Positions 14,598 through 27,100 of a stretch of 64,000 bases of DNA are shown piece by piece (the stretch's first letter is position 1; every line of letters begins with the position of its first letter). The stretch comes from Triglochin maritima (taxonomy: Eukaryota > Streptophyta > Magnoliopsida > Alismatales > Juncaginaceae), in NCBI GenBank assembly GCA_963682175.1, contig OY821772.1, forward strand, positions 49,622,925 through 49,686,924, given 5' to 3'. The notes under the pieces are model-generated. The model was given only the letters and a program-made list of their open reading frames with translations. It was not told the DNA's origin and searched no databases. Made by a program: the position numbers and the translations under genes.

Positions 14598-17500
14598 GAA
14601 AATGTTAAACTGATGCGTCCGAGGAGAGATTGTTAGATATTTCCCTTTTTAACAAAAAAACCAAAAGATATAGCACACGAATTTCAGTAAAAAAACCTTT
14701 ACTTTTTAAAAATGGCACTATTTCTTTGTTTTTTGTGGGTCTGATGACACGACTTCCTACTATACGACAAAAATGAAAAACTGATGCGTCCGAAGAGAAA
14801 TTTTTAGATATATCCATTTTTAGAAAAACAACAAAAGTCTATAGCACACGAATTTCTGTAAAAACACTGAGTTTTTAAAAATAGCACTATTTCTTTGTGG
14901 AGTCTCAAATGTTAAACTAATGCATCCGGAAATAGATTTTTGGATATTTCCATTTTTAGCAAAAAAAACAAAAGCTATAGCACACGAATTTCGGTAAAAA
15001 CTATCAATTTTTAAATATGTCACAATTTCTTTCTTTTTTGTGGGGTCATATGACACGACTTCCTATTATACGACCATAATGTTAAACTGATGTGTCCGAA
15101 AAATGTTTTTTAGATATTTCCATTTTTAGCAAAAAACCCAAAGACTTAGCACACGAATTTCGGTAAAAACCCTCAGTTTTTTAAAATGACACTATTTCTT
15201 TATTTTTTGTGAGCTCTGATGACACGACTTCCTATTATACGACGAAAATTTTAAACTTATGCGTCCGAGGAGAGATTATTAGATATTTACCTTTTTAGCA
15301 AAAAATCAAAGGATATAGCACACGAATTTCTGTAAAAAAACCTTTAGTTTTAAAAATGGCACTATTTTTTTGTTTTTTGTGGATATGATTAAACGACTTC
15401 CTACTATATGACAAAAATGAAAAACTGATGCGTTCGAAAAGAGTTTTTTAGATATTTTCATTTTTAGAAAAACAACAAAATTCTATAGCACACGAATTTC
15501 GGTAAAATCCATCAGTTTTTAAGAATGACACTATTTTTTTGTGGGGTCTGAAATGTTAAACTAATGCATCCGAAAATAGATTTTTAGATATTTCCATTTT
15601 TAGCAAAAAAACCAAAAGCTATAGCACACGAATTTCGGTAAAAACTATCAATTTTTAAAAATGTCACAATTTCTTTCTTTGTTGAGGGGTCTTACGACAC
15701 GACTTCCTGTTATACGACGATAATGTTAAACTGATGTGTCCGAAAAATGATTTTTAGATATTTCCATTTTTAGCAAAACAACCAAAGACTGTAGCACACG
15801 AATTTCGGTAAACTCTCAGTTTTTTAAAATGACACTATTTCTTTGTTTTTGTGGGGTCTGCTGACACGAATGGATATTATACGACAAAAATGATAAATTG
15901 ATGTGTCCGAAGAGAGATTTTTTGATATTTCCTTTATTTAAAAAGACACAAAGTCTATAGCACACGAATTTCGGTAAAAACCTTTAGTTTTTAAAAATAT
16001 TTTTTGTGGGTCTGATGACACGACATCCTACTATACGACAAAAATGAAAAACTAATGCGTCCGAAGAGAAATTTTTAGATATATCCATTTTTAGCAAAAC
16101 AACCAAAGTCTATAGCACACGAATTTCTGTAAAAACACCCATATTTTAAAAATGGCACTATTTCTTTGTGGAGTCTGAAATGTTAAACTAATGCATCCGG
16201 AAATAGATTTTTAGATATTTCCATTTATAGCAAAAAATCCAAAAGCTATAGGACATGAATTTCGGTAAAAACTATCAATTTTTAAAAATGTCACAATTTC
16301 TTTCTTTTTTGTGGGGTCTTATGACACGACTTCCTATTATACGACGATAATGTTAAACTGATGTGTCCAAAAAATGATTTTTAGATATTTCCATTTTTAG
16401 GAAAACAACCAACTATAGCACACGAATTTCGGTAAAAACCCTGAGTTTTTTAAAATGGCACTATTTCTTTGTTTTTTGTGAGGTCTGATGACACGACTTT
16501 CTATTATACGACGAAAATGTTAAACTGATGCGTCCGAGGAGAGATTGTTAGATATTTCCTTTTTTAGCAAACAAACCAAAGGATATAGCACACGAATTTC
16601 TGTAAAAAACCTTTAGTTTTTAAAAATGGCACTATTTCTTTGTTTTTTGTGGGTCTGATGACACGACTTCCTACTATACGACAAAAATGAAAAATTGATG
16701 CGTCCGAAGAGAGTTTTTTAGATATTTCCATTTTTAGCAAAACAACCAAAGTCTATAGCACACGAATTTCGGTAAAAACCATCAGTTTTTAAGAATGACA
16801 CTATTTTCTTTGTGGAGTCTGAAATGTTAAACTAATGCATTCGGAAATAGATTTTTAGATATTTCCATTTTTAGAAAAAAACCAAAAGCTATAGCACACG
16901 AATTTCGGTAAAAACCCCTAAATTTTTAAATATGTCACAATTTCTTTCTTTTTTGTGGGGTCTTATGACACGACTTCCTATTATACGACGATAATGTTAA
17001 ACTGATGTGTCCGAAAAATGATTTTTAGATCATTTTTAGCAAAACAACCAAAGACTATAGCACACGAATTTCGGTAAACCCTCAGTTTTTAAAAATGACA
17101 CTATTTCTTTGTTTTTTGTGAGGTCTGATGACACGACTTCCTATTATACGACGAAAATGTTAAACTGATGCGTCCGAGGAGAGATTGTTAGATATTCCCA
17201 TTTTAGCAAAAAAACCAAAGGCTATAGCAAACGAATTTCTGTAAAAACCTTTAGTTTTTAAAAATGGCACTATTTCTTTGTTTTTTGTGGGTCTGATGAA
17301 ACGACTTCCTACTATACGACAAAAATGAAAAACTGATTCGTCCGAAGATAGTACTTTAGATATTTCCATTTTTAGAAAAACAATAAAAGTCTATAGCACA
17401 CGAATTTCGGTAAAAACCATCAGTTTTTAAGAATGACACTTTTTTTGTGGGGTCTGAAATGTTAAACTAATGCATCCGAAAATAGATTTTTAGATATTTC

Positions 17501-19573
17501 AATTTTTAGCAAAAAAAAATAAAAGCTATAGCACACGAATTTCGGTAAAAACTATCAATTTTAAAAAAATGTCACAATTTCTTTCTTTTTTGTGGGGTCT
17601 TATGACACGACTTCCTATTATACGACGATAATGTTAAACTGATGTGTCCGAAAAATGATTTTTAGATATTTCCTTTTTTAGGAAAACAACCAAAGACTAT
17701 AGCACACGAATTTCGGTAAAAACCCTCAGTTTTTTAAAATGGCACTATTTCTTTGTTTTTTGTGAGGTCTGATGACACAACTTCCTATTATACGACGAAA
17801 ATGTTAAACTGATGCGTCTGACGAGAGATTGTTAGATATTTCCCTTTTTAGCAAAAAAAACCAAAGGATATAGCACACGAATTTCTGTAAAAAACCTTTA
17901 GTTTTTAAAAATGGCACAATTTCTTTGTTTTTTGTGGGTCTGATGACACGACTTCCTACTATACGACAAAAATGAAAAACTGATGCGTCCGAAGAGAAAT
18001 TTTTAGATATATCCATTTTTAGCAAAACAACCAAAGTCTATAGCACACGAATTTCTGTAAAAAACCTCAGTTTTTAAAAATGGCACTATTTCTTTGTGGA
18101 GTCTGAAATGTTAAACTAATGCATCCGGAAATAGATTTTTAGATATTTCCATTTTTAGCAAAAAAACCAAAAGCTATAACACTCGAATTTCGGTAAAAAC
18201 TATCAATTTTTAAATATGTCACAATTTCTTTCTTTTTTGTGGGGTCTTATGACACGACTTCCTATTATACGACGATAATGTTAAACTGATGTGTCCGAAA
18301 AATGATTTTTAGATATTTCAATTTTTAGCAAAACAACCAAAGACTATAGCACACGAATTTATGTAAAAACCTTTAGTTTTTAAAAATGGCACTATTTCTT
18401 TGTTTTTTGTGGGTCTGATGAAACGACTTCCTACTATACGACAAAAATGAAAAACTGATGCGTCCGAAGAGAGTTCTTTAGATATTTCCATTTTTAGAAA
18501 AATAATAAAAGTCTATATCACACGAATTTCGGTAAACACCATCAGTTTTTAAGAATGACACTTTTTTTTGTGGGGTCTGTAATGTTAAACTAATGCATCC
18601 GAAAATAGATTTTTAGATATTTCCATTTTTAGCAAAAAAACCAAAAGCTATAGCACACGAATTTCGGTAAAAACTATCAATTTTAAAAAATGTCACAATT
18701 TCTTTCTTTTTTGTGGGGTCTTATGTCACGACTTCCTACTATACGACGATAATGTTAAACTGATGTGTCCGAAAAATGATTTTTAGTTATTTCCATTTTT
18801 AGGAAAACAACCAAAGACTATAGCACACGAATTTCGGTAAAAACCCTCAGTTTTTTAAAATGGCACTATTTCTTTATTTTTTGTGAGGTCTGATGACACG
18901 ACTTCCTATTATACGACGAAAATGTTAAACTGATGCGTCCAAGGAGAGATTGTTAGATATTTCCCTTTTTAGCAAAAAAACCAAAGGATATAGCACACGA
19001 ATTTCTGTAAAAAAACCTTTAGTTTTTAAAAATGGCACTATTTCTTTGTTTTTTGTGGGTCTGATGACACGACTTCCTATTATACGACAAAAATGAAAAA
19101 CTGATGCGTCCGAAGAGAAATTTTTAGATATATCCATTTTTAGCAAAAAACTCAAAGGCTATATATAGCACACGAATTTCTGTACAAACACTCAATTTTT
19201 AAAAATGGCACTATTTCTTTGTTTTTGTGGGGACTAATGACACGACTTCCTATTATACGACGAATTAATTTCATGCGTTCGAAGAGAGATTTTTAGATAT
19301 TTCTCTTTTTAGCAAAAAAACCAAAAGCTATAGCACACGAATTTCGGTAAAACTATTAGTTTTTAAGAATGACACTATTTCTTTGTTTTTTTGTGGGGAC
19401 TAATGACACGACTTCCTATTATACGACGAAAATGTTAATTTGATGCGTTGGAAGAGAGATTTTTAGATATTTCCATTTTTAGCAAAATAACCAAAGGCTA
19501 TAGCACTCGAATTTCGGTAAAAACCCTCAGTTTTTAAAAATGGCACTATTTCTTTGTTTTTGTGAGGACTGAT
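14598..19573 (+). repeat. Satellite with 4-monomer (about 640 bp) register
   Basis: This is satellite outside the 4082-bp HOR. Short monomers (GTCTGAAATGTTAAAC type) begin near 14896, 15541, 16170, 16816, 17448, 18097 and 18572, a spacing of about 630-650 bp and then 475 bp. The same spacing pattern occurs inside the 4082-bp unit, so this zone is probably a diverged relative of it. A locally shortened monomer occurs near 15997, where AAAAATA joins TTTTTTGTGG. Confidence 0.85.
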
Positions 19574-20034
19574 TGTAGGATTTCATGTTTAATTATGCAT
19601 GTATATTTTTCGAATTTTTTATGCATAATAAGGGTCAATTACAATTTTCTATGATTTATTTCATGTATGCATCGGTTTGTTTTAATAACTAGTTTCAAAA
19701 TTCATTAAAACAAACATGGGCTCCGAAATTCATACCTAGAAGTTCTCTAAAACTTCTTGATGATCCGGAGATGCTGAAGAAGACGATCGTCGCTTCCCGT
19801 TGCGCCGGATGCCTGCGAGTGTTCACCAAAACCCTAAACAAGGATGGAGAGAAAGGAGCTAGCCAATCAATCTCCAAACAAGCTTAGAATCTAGCTACAA
19901 ACCCCTTCCTTAATCTCTGAGATTTCTCCTTCCAAGGACTTAGAAAACTAAGAGAATTTTCGTGGATTTTTGTGGTGAATTAGGAGAGAAAATATTTAGC
20001 AAACTTCTTAATATAATTAAGGAGAATAAGGACC

Positions 20035-20042
20035 TATTTATA
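20035..20042 (-). promoter_or_regulatory. Putative LTR TATA box, element 1
   Basis: The - strand reads CCTATAAATAGG, a canonical plant TATA box. It lies about 460 bp from the 3' end of the LTR, at the place equivalent to the TATA-like boxes in the two other LTRs of the window. Transcription would run leftwards and start roughly 25-35 bp downstream. The function is inferred from motif and position. Confidence 0.55.
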
Positions 20043-20149
20043 GGCTCCAATCTTACTCTCAATCATGGCTATTCTTAAGCCACGAATTCTTGACATTTTC
20101 TCTCACAAACTAATTCCATAATGCATTATATGCACCCACAAAACGTTTG

Positions 20150-20530
20150 ACCAAGTTTGGAGCTAATCCAACCATTGATCAAATTAATCTCTTAATTATC
20201 AAAGACAGAAAATCGATCAGGACTCGGTCTACTGAGACATACTCGGTTAACCGAATATGTCAGGTTTGGATTTCCGTGCACTTGACGGATGACCGATTCT
20301 TAAGGAGAAAAATTCTTCTTTAACCGTTCGGACGAATTCGCGTCTTTGACCGAGTGCCATTCGGTTAACCGAAAATATCGGAACTGGACATTGTTCGGTC
20401 GACCGTTTCTGGTTTGGTATACCGACCCAGAGTTCCAGGCACTTTGGTCAAGTTTGGTCAATCAACTTGACCATCCGTTCCACGTTCGGTTGACCGATCC
20501 ACAGATCCTTCGGTCGACCGAACCTTAACG
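20150..20530 (-). promoter_or_regulatory. U3 cluster of GGTYRACC palindromes and W-box cores, element 1
   Basis: Upstream of the TATA box lie repeated palindromes: GGTTAACC near 20246 and 20365, and GGTCGACC near 20398 and 20513. GGTTGACC is near 20488. TTGACC/GGTCAA hexamers occur at 20157, 20346, 20446, 20456, 20467 and 20490. TTGACY is the core of the WRKY-factor W-box. The equivalent region of the younger LTRs has almost only GGTCGACC forms. Regulatory function is inference. Confidence 0.5.
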
Positions 20531-21690
20531 GATTACCGAACTTCTACCCGATTTTGTCTTTTCAAATTTTGGATTTATTTCCAACAAAATTTGAACTTTA
20601 GGGGTTTCACCAAATTCACAACTTATGCAATATATTATCCTATGCAATAATAAATTATTGCACCCCATAATATATGCATCTCATATGAATTTATCATGAT
20701 TCTAATTATGTTATATAACATAATTGATTTTACTTGTTCACCACATGTGCCATATTTTCTATAAGAAACCCGACACATCATATGAATCAAAATCAAGCTT
20801 CTTGTTTCCCAGTTTTTGCGGTGTGACCTATGGGAGGATCTAGACTAAGTGTGCAGTGATATTAAGAGCTTAATATCACTAGCTATAAGCGGTATCTAGC
20901 TACACATTATAGCTCCCAATTAGTTAGATGTCTTAATTCCACTCGAACCAAAACCCGATCCATTTAGTGATGGAGTGCACCACTTGTGTCCGTCCCTTGC
21001 CTCATGATATTAAGAATACACACAAAGTAGTATTGTGTCATCTTTGTATTAGTATTCATTTCTTGATATCTTTAAGCTAGTTATAAATATGTGACTTAAC
21101 TCAAATCACATTGTGCACATTATAACTTTGCTTTATCAAGGGGCCCACTAATATCATCACTCAATTAAGAGGGGCAATGATAGTCTTTTGACTAACTATC
21201 TTCTCCAACAAAAGTTGTACTTAACCAACCAATGCCTTTATACTACACTTATTGATAGCTCAAGACACTAATCTAATTAAGCATTTCTTAAGTGATTGGA
21301 TATAAGTCTCATATCAAAGGACCGAAGACATAGTAAAATATTAATCACATAGAAACACATTTCTATAATATTTTACTTATTAGGTGTATTCAGTATACAA
21401 AAGTAATATTTTCCTCTTTTGCATACCCGTGTCGTCACTCACTTGTAGAGCTACAATGATCTATGACCAACACGACAATCTTAACTCGGTAATTAATGTC
21501 CCATGTTAATTACCATGATTGAGAATATCTTTTGTTTTATGTAAACCAATATCTTTTAGAGCTCCACGGTTAAGGACAAAGAGCCTCTTCCTTAACACTT
21601 CTAAAAGACGAATAACATAAACAAGGAACAAAATGATTTCTCATTCAATTCATAATAATTGACATTTAAAAGTAAAACTTTTAGAACACA

Positions 21691-21710
21691 TTCCCTTCAA
21701 TCTCCCACTT
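21691..21710 (-). other. Polypurine tract of element 1
   Basis: The - strand reads AAGTGGGAGATTGAAGGGAA immediately before the LTR start TGTGTTC. This is the position and composition expected for the plus-strand primer of an LTR retrotransposon. The same tract precedes the other two LTRs in the window. Confidence 0.8.
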
Positions 21711-21783
21711 GTTATTAAAGTTTTCTTTCACATACATACTCAATGTATAAAACAATAATAACTAGGGTAAACCCCATTACATA

Positions 21784-22689
21784 TCAATCATCAAGCCAAT
21801 CTACATGGTTCCTCAATCCCATGGACTCGAAATGCATTTCGCCCTTGGCTTGGGATAAGGGTTTTGTGAATGGATCAGCTGTGTTGCTGTTGGTGTCCAC
21901 CCATAAAAGATTTATTTTGCCTTCGTCGATGAGGTCATGTGTCACGAAGTACTTACGATCCATGTACTTCACTTTGTGGTGTGATCTAGGATCCTTGATT
22001 TGCGAGATAGATGCACTATTATCGCAAAATAGCTCGATGGGTCCCTCGATCGTGGGAACTACTCCAAGCTCTTCAAGGAACTTCTTGATCCACACTCCTT
22101 CCTTGCTCGCTTCAGCGACAACCATTACTTCGGAAGCAGTGGTTGAGTCGGTCGTAGTGCTTTGCTTCCAACTACGCCAACTCACAGCTCCACCATTCAG
22201 AAGAAAGACGTATCCTGATTGCGACCTTCTATCGTCTGGATCACTCATGAAACTCGCATCCGAGTACCCTTCGGCTATCAACTCCCTTTGACCTCCATAA
22301 ACAAGAATCTTATCCTTAGTCCGATTAAGGTACTTCAGGATATTCTTGACCGCAGTCCAATGCTTAGGACCTGCGTTGGATTGGTGACGACTTGTCACGC
22401 TTAGAGCATACGAGACATCGGGTCTTGTGCAAGTCATCGCGTACATGATCGACCCAATTGCCGAAGCATAAGGGACATCCTTCATGTACTCTAAGTCCTT
22501 ACGCGATTCCGCACGTTGAGACTTCTTGAGTTGCACACCCATACTCATTGGCACACTGCCCTTTTTGGAGTTGTTCATCTTGAACCTTTCCAAGACCATG
22601 TCAATGTATGTACATTGACTGAGGCCAATGAGTCTACGAGATCTATCTCGATATATCTTGATTCCCAAGATGTATTGAGCCTCACCCAT
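21784..22689 (-). pseudogene. Copia pol fragment: RT C-terminus and RNase H (element 1)
   Basis: This 301-residue open stretch begins at MGEAQYILGIKIYRD, at the C-terminal end of the reverse transcriptase, and runs through the copia RNase H. Visible motifs include YSDASFMSDPDDRRSQSGY, which carries a catalytic Asp, then LFCDNSASI and the HHKVKYMDRKYF region. It ends at HVDWLDD, the natural C-terminus of this family's polyprotein. Upstream it is cut off from the rest of pol by a 1-bp deletion near 22692 and a 4-bp deletion near 22733, both judged against the copy at 38-41 kb. It is a remnant with no independent start; the terminal ATG is incidental. An antisense ORF over the same bases is a shadow. 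Confidence 0.9.
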
Positions 22690-22819
22690 ATCTTCATTGA
22701 AAATGCAAATTTCAACGAACTTCTCGTTTGCTCATGGGAATATGATTGCCCATGAGGAATATGTCATCAACATACAAGATTAGGAATACTACATGGCTCC
22801 CACTAACCTTTTTGTATAT

Positions 22820-23095
22820 TCAAGGTTCTTCCTTACTTTGAATGAAGTGAAGCTTCTTGACTTCCTCGTCAAAGTGTTTGTTCCAACTCCTTGATGCTTG
22901 CTTCAATCCATAAATGGATCTTTGACGTTTGCATACCTTCTCGCTATTCTTTGGATCTTCAAAACCTTGAGGTTGTACCATGTACACATCCTCCTCCAAG
23001 TTCCCATTAAGGAACGCCGTTTTGACATCCATTTGCCATATTTCATAATCATGAAATGCAGCAATAGCGAGCATTATCCGAATAGACTTGAACAT
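22820..23095 (-). pseudogene. Copia reverse transcriptase core fragment (element 1)
   Basis: This 91-residue fragment starts MFKSIRIMLAIAAF and covers the RVT_2 fingers/palm. It includes QMDVKTAFLNG with the first catalytic Asp, then MVQPQGF and SIYGLKQASRSWN. It ends at a TGA (22820-22822) where the related copy has a Cys codon, just before the YVDD-bearing segment. The frame stays open rightwards of 23095 to the nonsense codon at 23129. This is the middle part of a decayed pol, not a gene. Confidence 0.88.
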
Positions 23096-23128
23096 GGCAA
23101 CCGGTGAAAAAGTTTCATCATAGTCAAT

Positions 23129-24142
23129 TCATTGAACTTGAGTGAAACCCTTCGCTACAAGCCTCGCTTTGTAGGTTGTTAAGTTCCCATCCATGTCCAT
23201 CTTCCTCTTGAAAACCCATTTATTTTGAATGGCCTTTTTCCCTTGAGGAAGGTCAACCAAGTTCCACACTTGATTATCATACATGGATTCTATTTCGGAT
23301 TCTTTGGCCTTAAGCCATAGTTTGGAGTCTTCCCTTTCCATTTCTTCTTGGAAGGTCAAGGGATCATTGGTATCTAGTACCATGATATCATGAAGTCCCA
23401 GATATAAGTCAGGTTTCTTCCTTTCCCTTGTTGACATTCTCAGTTCTTTTGGTTCTTTTCGTGTCTCTCGAACTTCTTCCACAATTTCTTGAGGAGTGGG
23501 TTCACGTTCAACCCTTGAACGTACACTTGGTGGGGATGATTGAGATTCTCTCACAATTTCTTGTGATGATCTCTCACTCACGCTCCCACTAACCAAAGGA
23601 ATCTCGGTTGGGCCTTCATGATCTTGAACGTCATCATTCGTGTCATGATCTTGTAGAGTATCTTGAGTTTCCTCAAACACAACCCTACTCCCACTACTTT
23701 TTACTCTTTCTAGAAATTCCTTTTCCAGAAATGTGGCATCCCTCTCTACAATCACTCGATTGGAGGTGATATGCCAAAAGTAGTATCCTCTTGTCTCATG
23801 AGGATAACCAATGAAGAAACACTTATCCCCTTTTGGTTGAAGTTTGGTCGACATCAATTTCTGTAAGTAAGCCTCACAACCCCAAATCTTGAGAAAACTG
23901 AGATTAGGTGTTTTACCACTCCATAGCTCATAAGGAGTTTTCTCCACCGATTTGGATGAAACATTGTTTAGTGTGTAAGCCGCAGTTTGTAGTGCATAAC
24001 TCCAAAAGTAAAGAGGTAATTCCGCATGACTCATCATTGACCGAACCATGTCGAGCAATATCCTATTCCTCCTTCCGGATACCCCATTCCACTGAGGTGT
24101 GCCGGGAGGGGTGAGTTGAATACAATACCAAACTCCTTTAGA
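23129..24142 (-). pseudogene. Copia integrase C-half and RT N-part fragment (element 1)
   Basis: The fragment has integrase motif PPGTPQWNGVSGRRNR, in which the expected catalytic Glu of the D,D-35-E triad is replaced by Gly. It continues through the integrase C-terminal region (KTPYELWSGKTP, WGCEAY), an acidic/Pro-rich linker, and the RT N-terminus (NQVWNLVDLPQGKK, YKARLVAKGFTQ). It ends at a TGA at 23129-23131, where the related copy has a Gly codon. The open frame continues rightwards a few codons into satellite (to 24169), making a chimeric start. A 1-bp deletion near 24119 shifts the first residues. The first two catalytic Asp of the integrase are missing because of the truncation. Confidence 0.9.
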
Positions 24143-27100
24143 TGTTTCTCTTTTTAGCAAAAAAACCAAAAGCTATAACACACGAATTTCGGTAAAAACT
24201 ATTAGTTTTTTAAGCATGACACTATTTCTTTCTTTTTTGTGGGGACTAATGACACGACTTCCTATTATACGACGAAAATGTTAATTTGATCCGCTCGAAG
24301 AGAGATGTTTAGATATTTCCATTTTTAGCAAAACAACCAAAGGCTATAACACTCGTATTTCGGTAAAAACTCTCAGATTTTAAAAATGGCACTATTTCAT
24401 TGTTTCTTGTGAGGTCTGATGACACGACTTCCTATTATACGACGAAAATGTTAAACTGATGCGTCCGAGGAGAGATTGTTAGATATTTCCCTTTTTAGCA
24501 AAAACAACAAAGGCTATAGCACACAAATTTCTGTAAAAACCTTTAGTTTTTAAAAATGGCACTATTTCTTTGTTTTTTGTGGGTCTGATGACACGACTTC
24601 CTACTATACGACAAAAATGAAAAACTGATGCATCCGAAGAGAGTTTTTTAGATATTTCCAATTTTAGCAAAACAACCAAAATCTATTGCACACGAATTTC
24701 GGTAAAAACCATCAGTTTTTAAGAATGACACTATTTTTTTTGTGGGGTCTGAAATGTTAAATAATGCATCCGAAAATAGATTTTTAGATATTTCCATTTT
24801 TAGTAAAAAAACCAAAAGCTTTAGCACACGAATTTCGGTATAAACAATTAATTTTTAAAAATGTCACAATTTCTTTCTTTTTTGTGAGGTCTGATGACAC
24901 GACTTCCTATAATACGACGAAAATGTTAAACTGATGCGTCCGAGGAGAGATTGTTAGATATTTCCCTTTTTAGCAAAAAAACCAAAGGCTATAACACACG
25001 GATTTCTGTAAAAACCTTTAGTTTTTAAAAATGGCACTATTTCTTTGTTTTTTGTGGGTCTGATGACACGACTTCCTACTATACGACAAAAATGAAAAAC
25101 CGATGCGTCCGAGGAGAGTTTTTTTGATATTTCCATTTTTAGCAAAACAACCAAAGACTATAGCTCACGAATTTCGGTAAAAACCCTCAGTGTTTAAAAA
25201 TGGCACTATTTTTTTGGTTTTTGTGAGGTCTGATGACACGACATCTTATTATACGATGAAAATGTTAAACTGATGCGTCCGTGGAGAGATTGTTAGATAT
25301 TTCCCTTTTTAGCAAAAAAACCAAAGGCTATAGCACACGAACTTCTGTAAAAACACTCACTTTTTTAATATGGCCCTATTTCTTTGTTTTTGTGGGGACT
25401 AATGACACGACTTCCTATTATACGACGAAAATGTTAAACTGATGTGTCCGAAGAGAGATTTTTAGATATATCCATTTTTAGCAAAAAAAATCAAAAGCTA
25501 TATATAGCACACGAATTTCGTTAAAAACCATCAGTTTTTAAGAATGACATTATTTCTTTGTTTTTGTGGGGACTAATGCACGACTTCCTACTATACGACG
25601 AAAATGTTAATTTCATGCGTTCGAAGAGAGATTTATTGATATTTCTCTTTTTAGCCAAAAAACAAAAAGCTATAACACACGAATTTCGGTAAAAACTATT
25701 AGTTTTTAAGAATGACATTATTTCTTTGTTTTTTGTGGGGACTAATGACACGACTTCCTATTATACGACGAAAACGTTAAACTGATGTGTCCGAAGAGAG
25801 ATTTTTAGATATATCCATTTTTAGCAAAACACAAAGGCTATATATAGCACACGAATTTCTGTAAAAACACTCAGTTTTTAAAAATGACACTATTTCTTTG
25901 TTTTTGTGGGGACTAATGACACGACTTCCTATTATACGACGAAAATGTTAATTTCATGCGTTCGGAGGGAGATTTTTAGATATTTCTGTTTTTAGCAAAA
26001 AAACCAAAAGCTATAGCACACGAATTTCTGTAAAAACCTTTACTTTTTAAAAATGACACTATTTCTTTGTTTTTTGTGGGTCTGATGACATGACTTCCTA
26101 CTATACGACAAAAATGAAAAACTGATGCGTCCGAAGAGAGTTTTTTTGATATTTCCATTTTTAGCAAACCAACCAAAGTCTATAGCACACGAATTTCGGG
26201 AAAAACCATCAGTTTTTAAGAATGACACTATTTTTTTTGTGGGGTCTGAAATGTTAAACTATTGCATCCGAAAATAGATTTTTAGATATTTCCATTTTTA
26301 GTAAAAAAACCAAAAGCTATAGCACACGAATTTCGGTAAAAAATATCAATTTTTAAAAATGTCACAATTTCTTTCTTTTTTGTGGGTCTGATGACACGAC
26401 TTCCTACTATACGACAAAAATGAAAAACTGATGCGTCCGAAGAGAGTTTTTTAGATATTTCCCTTTTTAGCAAAAACACCAAAATCTATAGCACACGAAT
26501 TTCGGTAAAAACCATCAGTTTTTAAGAATGACACTATTTTTTTGTTTTTTGTGGGGACTAATGACACAACTTCCTATTATACGACGAAAACGTTAAACTG
26601 ATGTGTCCGAAGAGAGATTTTTAGATATATCCATTTTTAGCAAAAAAACTCAAAGACTATATATAGCACACGAATTTCTGTAAAAACACTCAGTTTTTAA
26701 AAATGACACTATTTCTTTGTTTTTGTGGGGACTAATGACACGACTTCCTATTATACGATGAAAATGTTAATTTCATGCGTTCGAAGGGAGACTTTTAGAT
26801 ATTTCTGTTCTTAGCAAAAAAACCAAAAGGTATAGCACACGAATTTCTGTAAAAACCTTTAGTTTTTAAAAATGGCACTATTTCTTTGTTTTTTGTGGGT
26901 CTGATGACACGACTTCCTACTATACGACAAAAATGAAAAACTGATGCGTCCGAAGAGAGTTTTTTAGATATTTCCATTTTTAGCAAAACAACCAAAGTCT
27001 ATAGCACATGAATTTCGGGAAAAACCATCAGTTTTTAAGAATGACACTATTTTTTTTGTGGGGTCTGAAATGTTAAACTATTGCATCCGAAAATAGATTT

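Larger units (their letters stand above)
1..19573 (+). repeat. Satellite array I (about 170-bp monomer, head-to-tail)
   Basis: The whole stretch consists of diverged copies of one AT-rich unit of about 170 bp in a single orientation. Recurrent landmarks in each monomer, in order, are GACACGACTTCCTA, ATACGACGAAAATG, GATGCGTCCGA, TAGATATTTCC, TTTTTAGCAAAA, GCTATAGCACACGAATTTC, AGTTTTTAAAAATG and TTTCTTTG. A second monomer type of about 140 bp lacks the GACACGACTTCC...ACGACG block. No host gene, RNA gene or mobile element is visible inside. It ends where a copia LTR begins at 19574. The monomer size, AT-richness and HOR organisation resemble plant centromeric or pericentromeric satellites, but the chromosomal position is inference. 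Confidence 0.97.
19574..21690 (-). repeat. 3' LTR of element 1 (about 2.1 kb)
   Basis: The LTR runs from TGTAGGATTTC to TTTTAGAACACA on the + strand, so it has TG...CA ends in either direction, and it abuts a pyrimidine-rich tract on the pol side. It aligns along most of its length with the LTRs at 35724-37763 and 43494-45516, most clearly over 20840-21690. At about 2117 bp it is long for a copia LTR. It contains a TATA box at 20035-20042 and a palindrome/W-box-rich stretch at about 20150-20530. Confidence 0.9.
19574..24142 (-). mobile_element. Ty1/copia LTR retrotransposon, 5'-truncated (element 1)
   Basis: The element lies on the - strand. Reading leftwards it has a partial integrase region, reverse transcriptase, RNase H, a polypurine tract and a 3' LTR. 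The left end is a clean LTR terminus (TGTAGG...) joined to satellite ending CTGAT. The right end is an internal break in the integrase region, where CTCCTTTAG of the element passes into satellite AGATGTTTCTC with short shared sequence. The 5' LTR, primer binding site, gag and protease are missing. Stops and indels in pol, and an LTR clearly diverged from the LTRs of the element at 35.7-46.5 kb, mark it as older. No target-site duplication can be tested because one end is lost. Confidence 0.93.

Noticed and set aside
1..19573. CRISPR-like pattern of repeats and spacers
   Set aside because: The units are contiguous diverged monomers of 140-170 bp without unique spacers, and the context is a eukaryotic retroelement-rich array.
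21743..22291. Plus-strand ORF of 182 residues, and similar ones at 37953, 38982, 45569
   Set aside because: They are antisense to the RNase H/RT coding sequence of the copia copies and owe their length to the coding constraint on the other strand. No recognisable domain.
19569..24147. Target-site duplication around element 1
   Set aside because: The left flank CTGAT has no partner at 24143 because the right end is an internal break.
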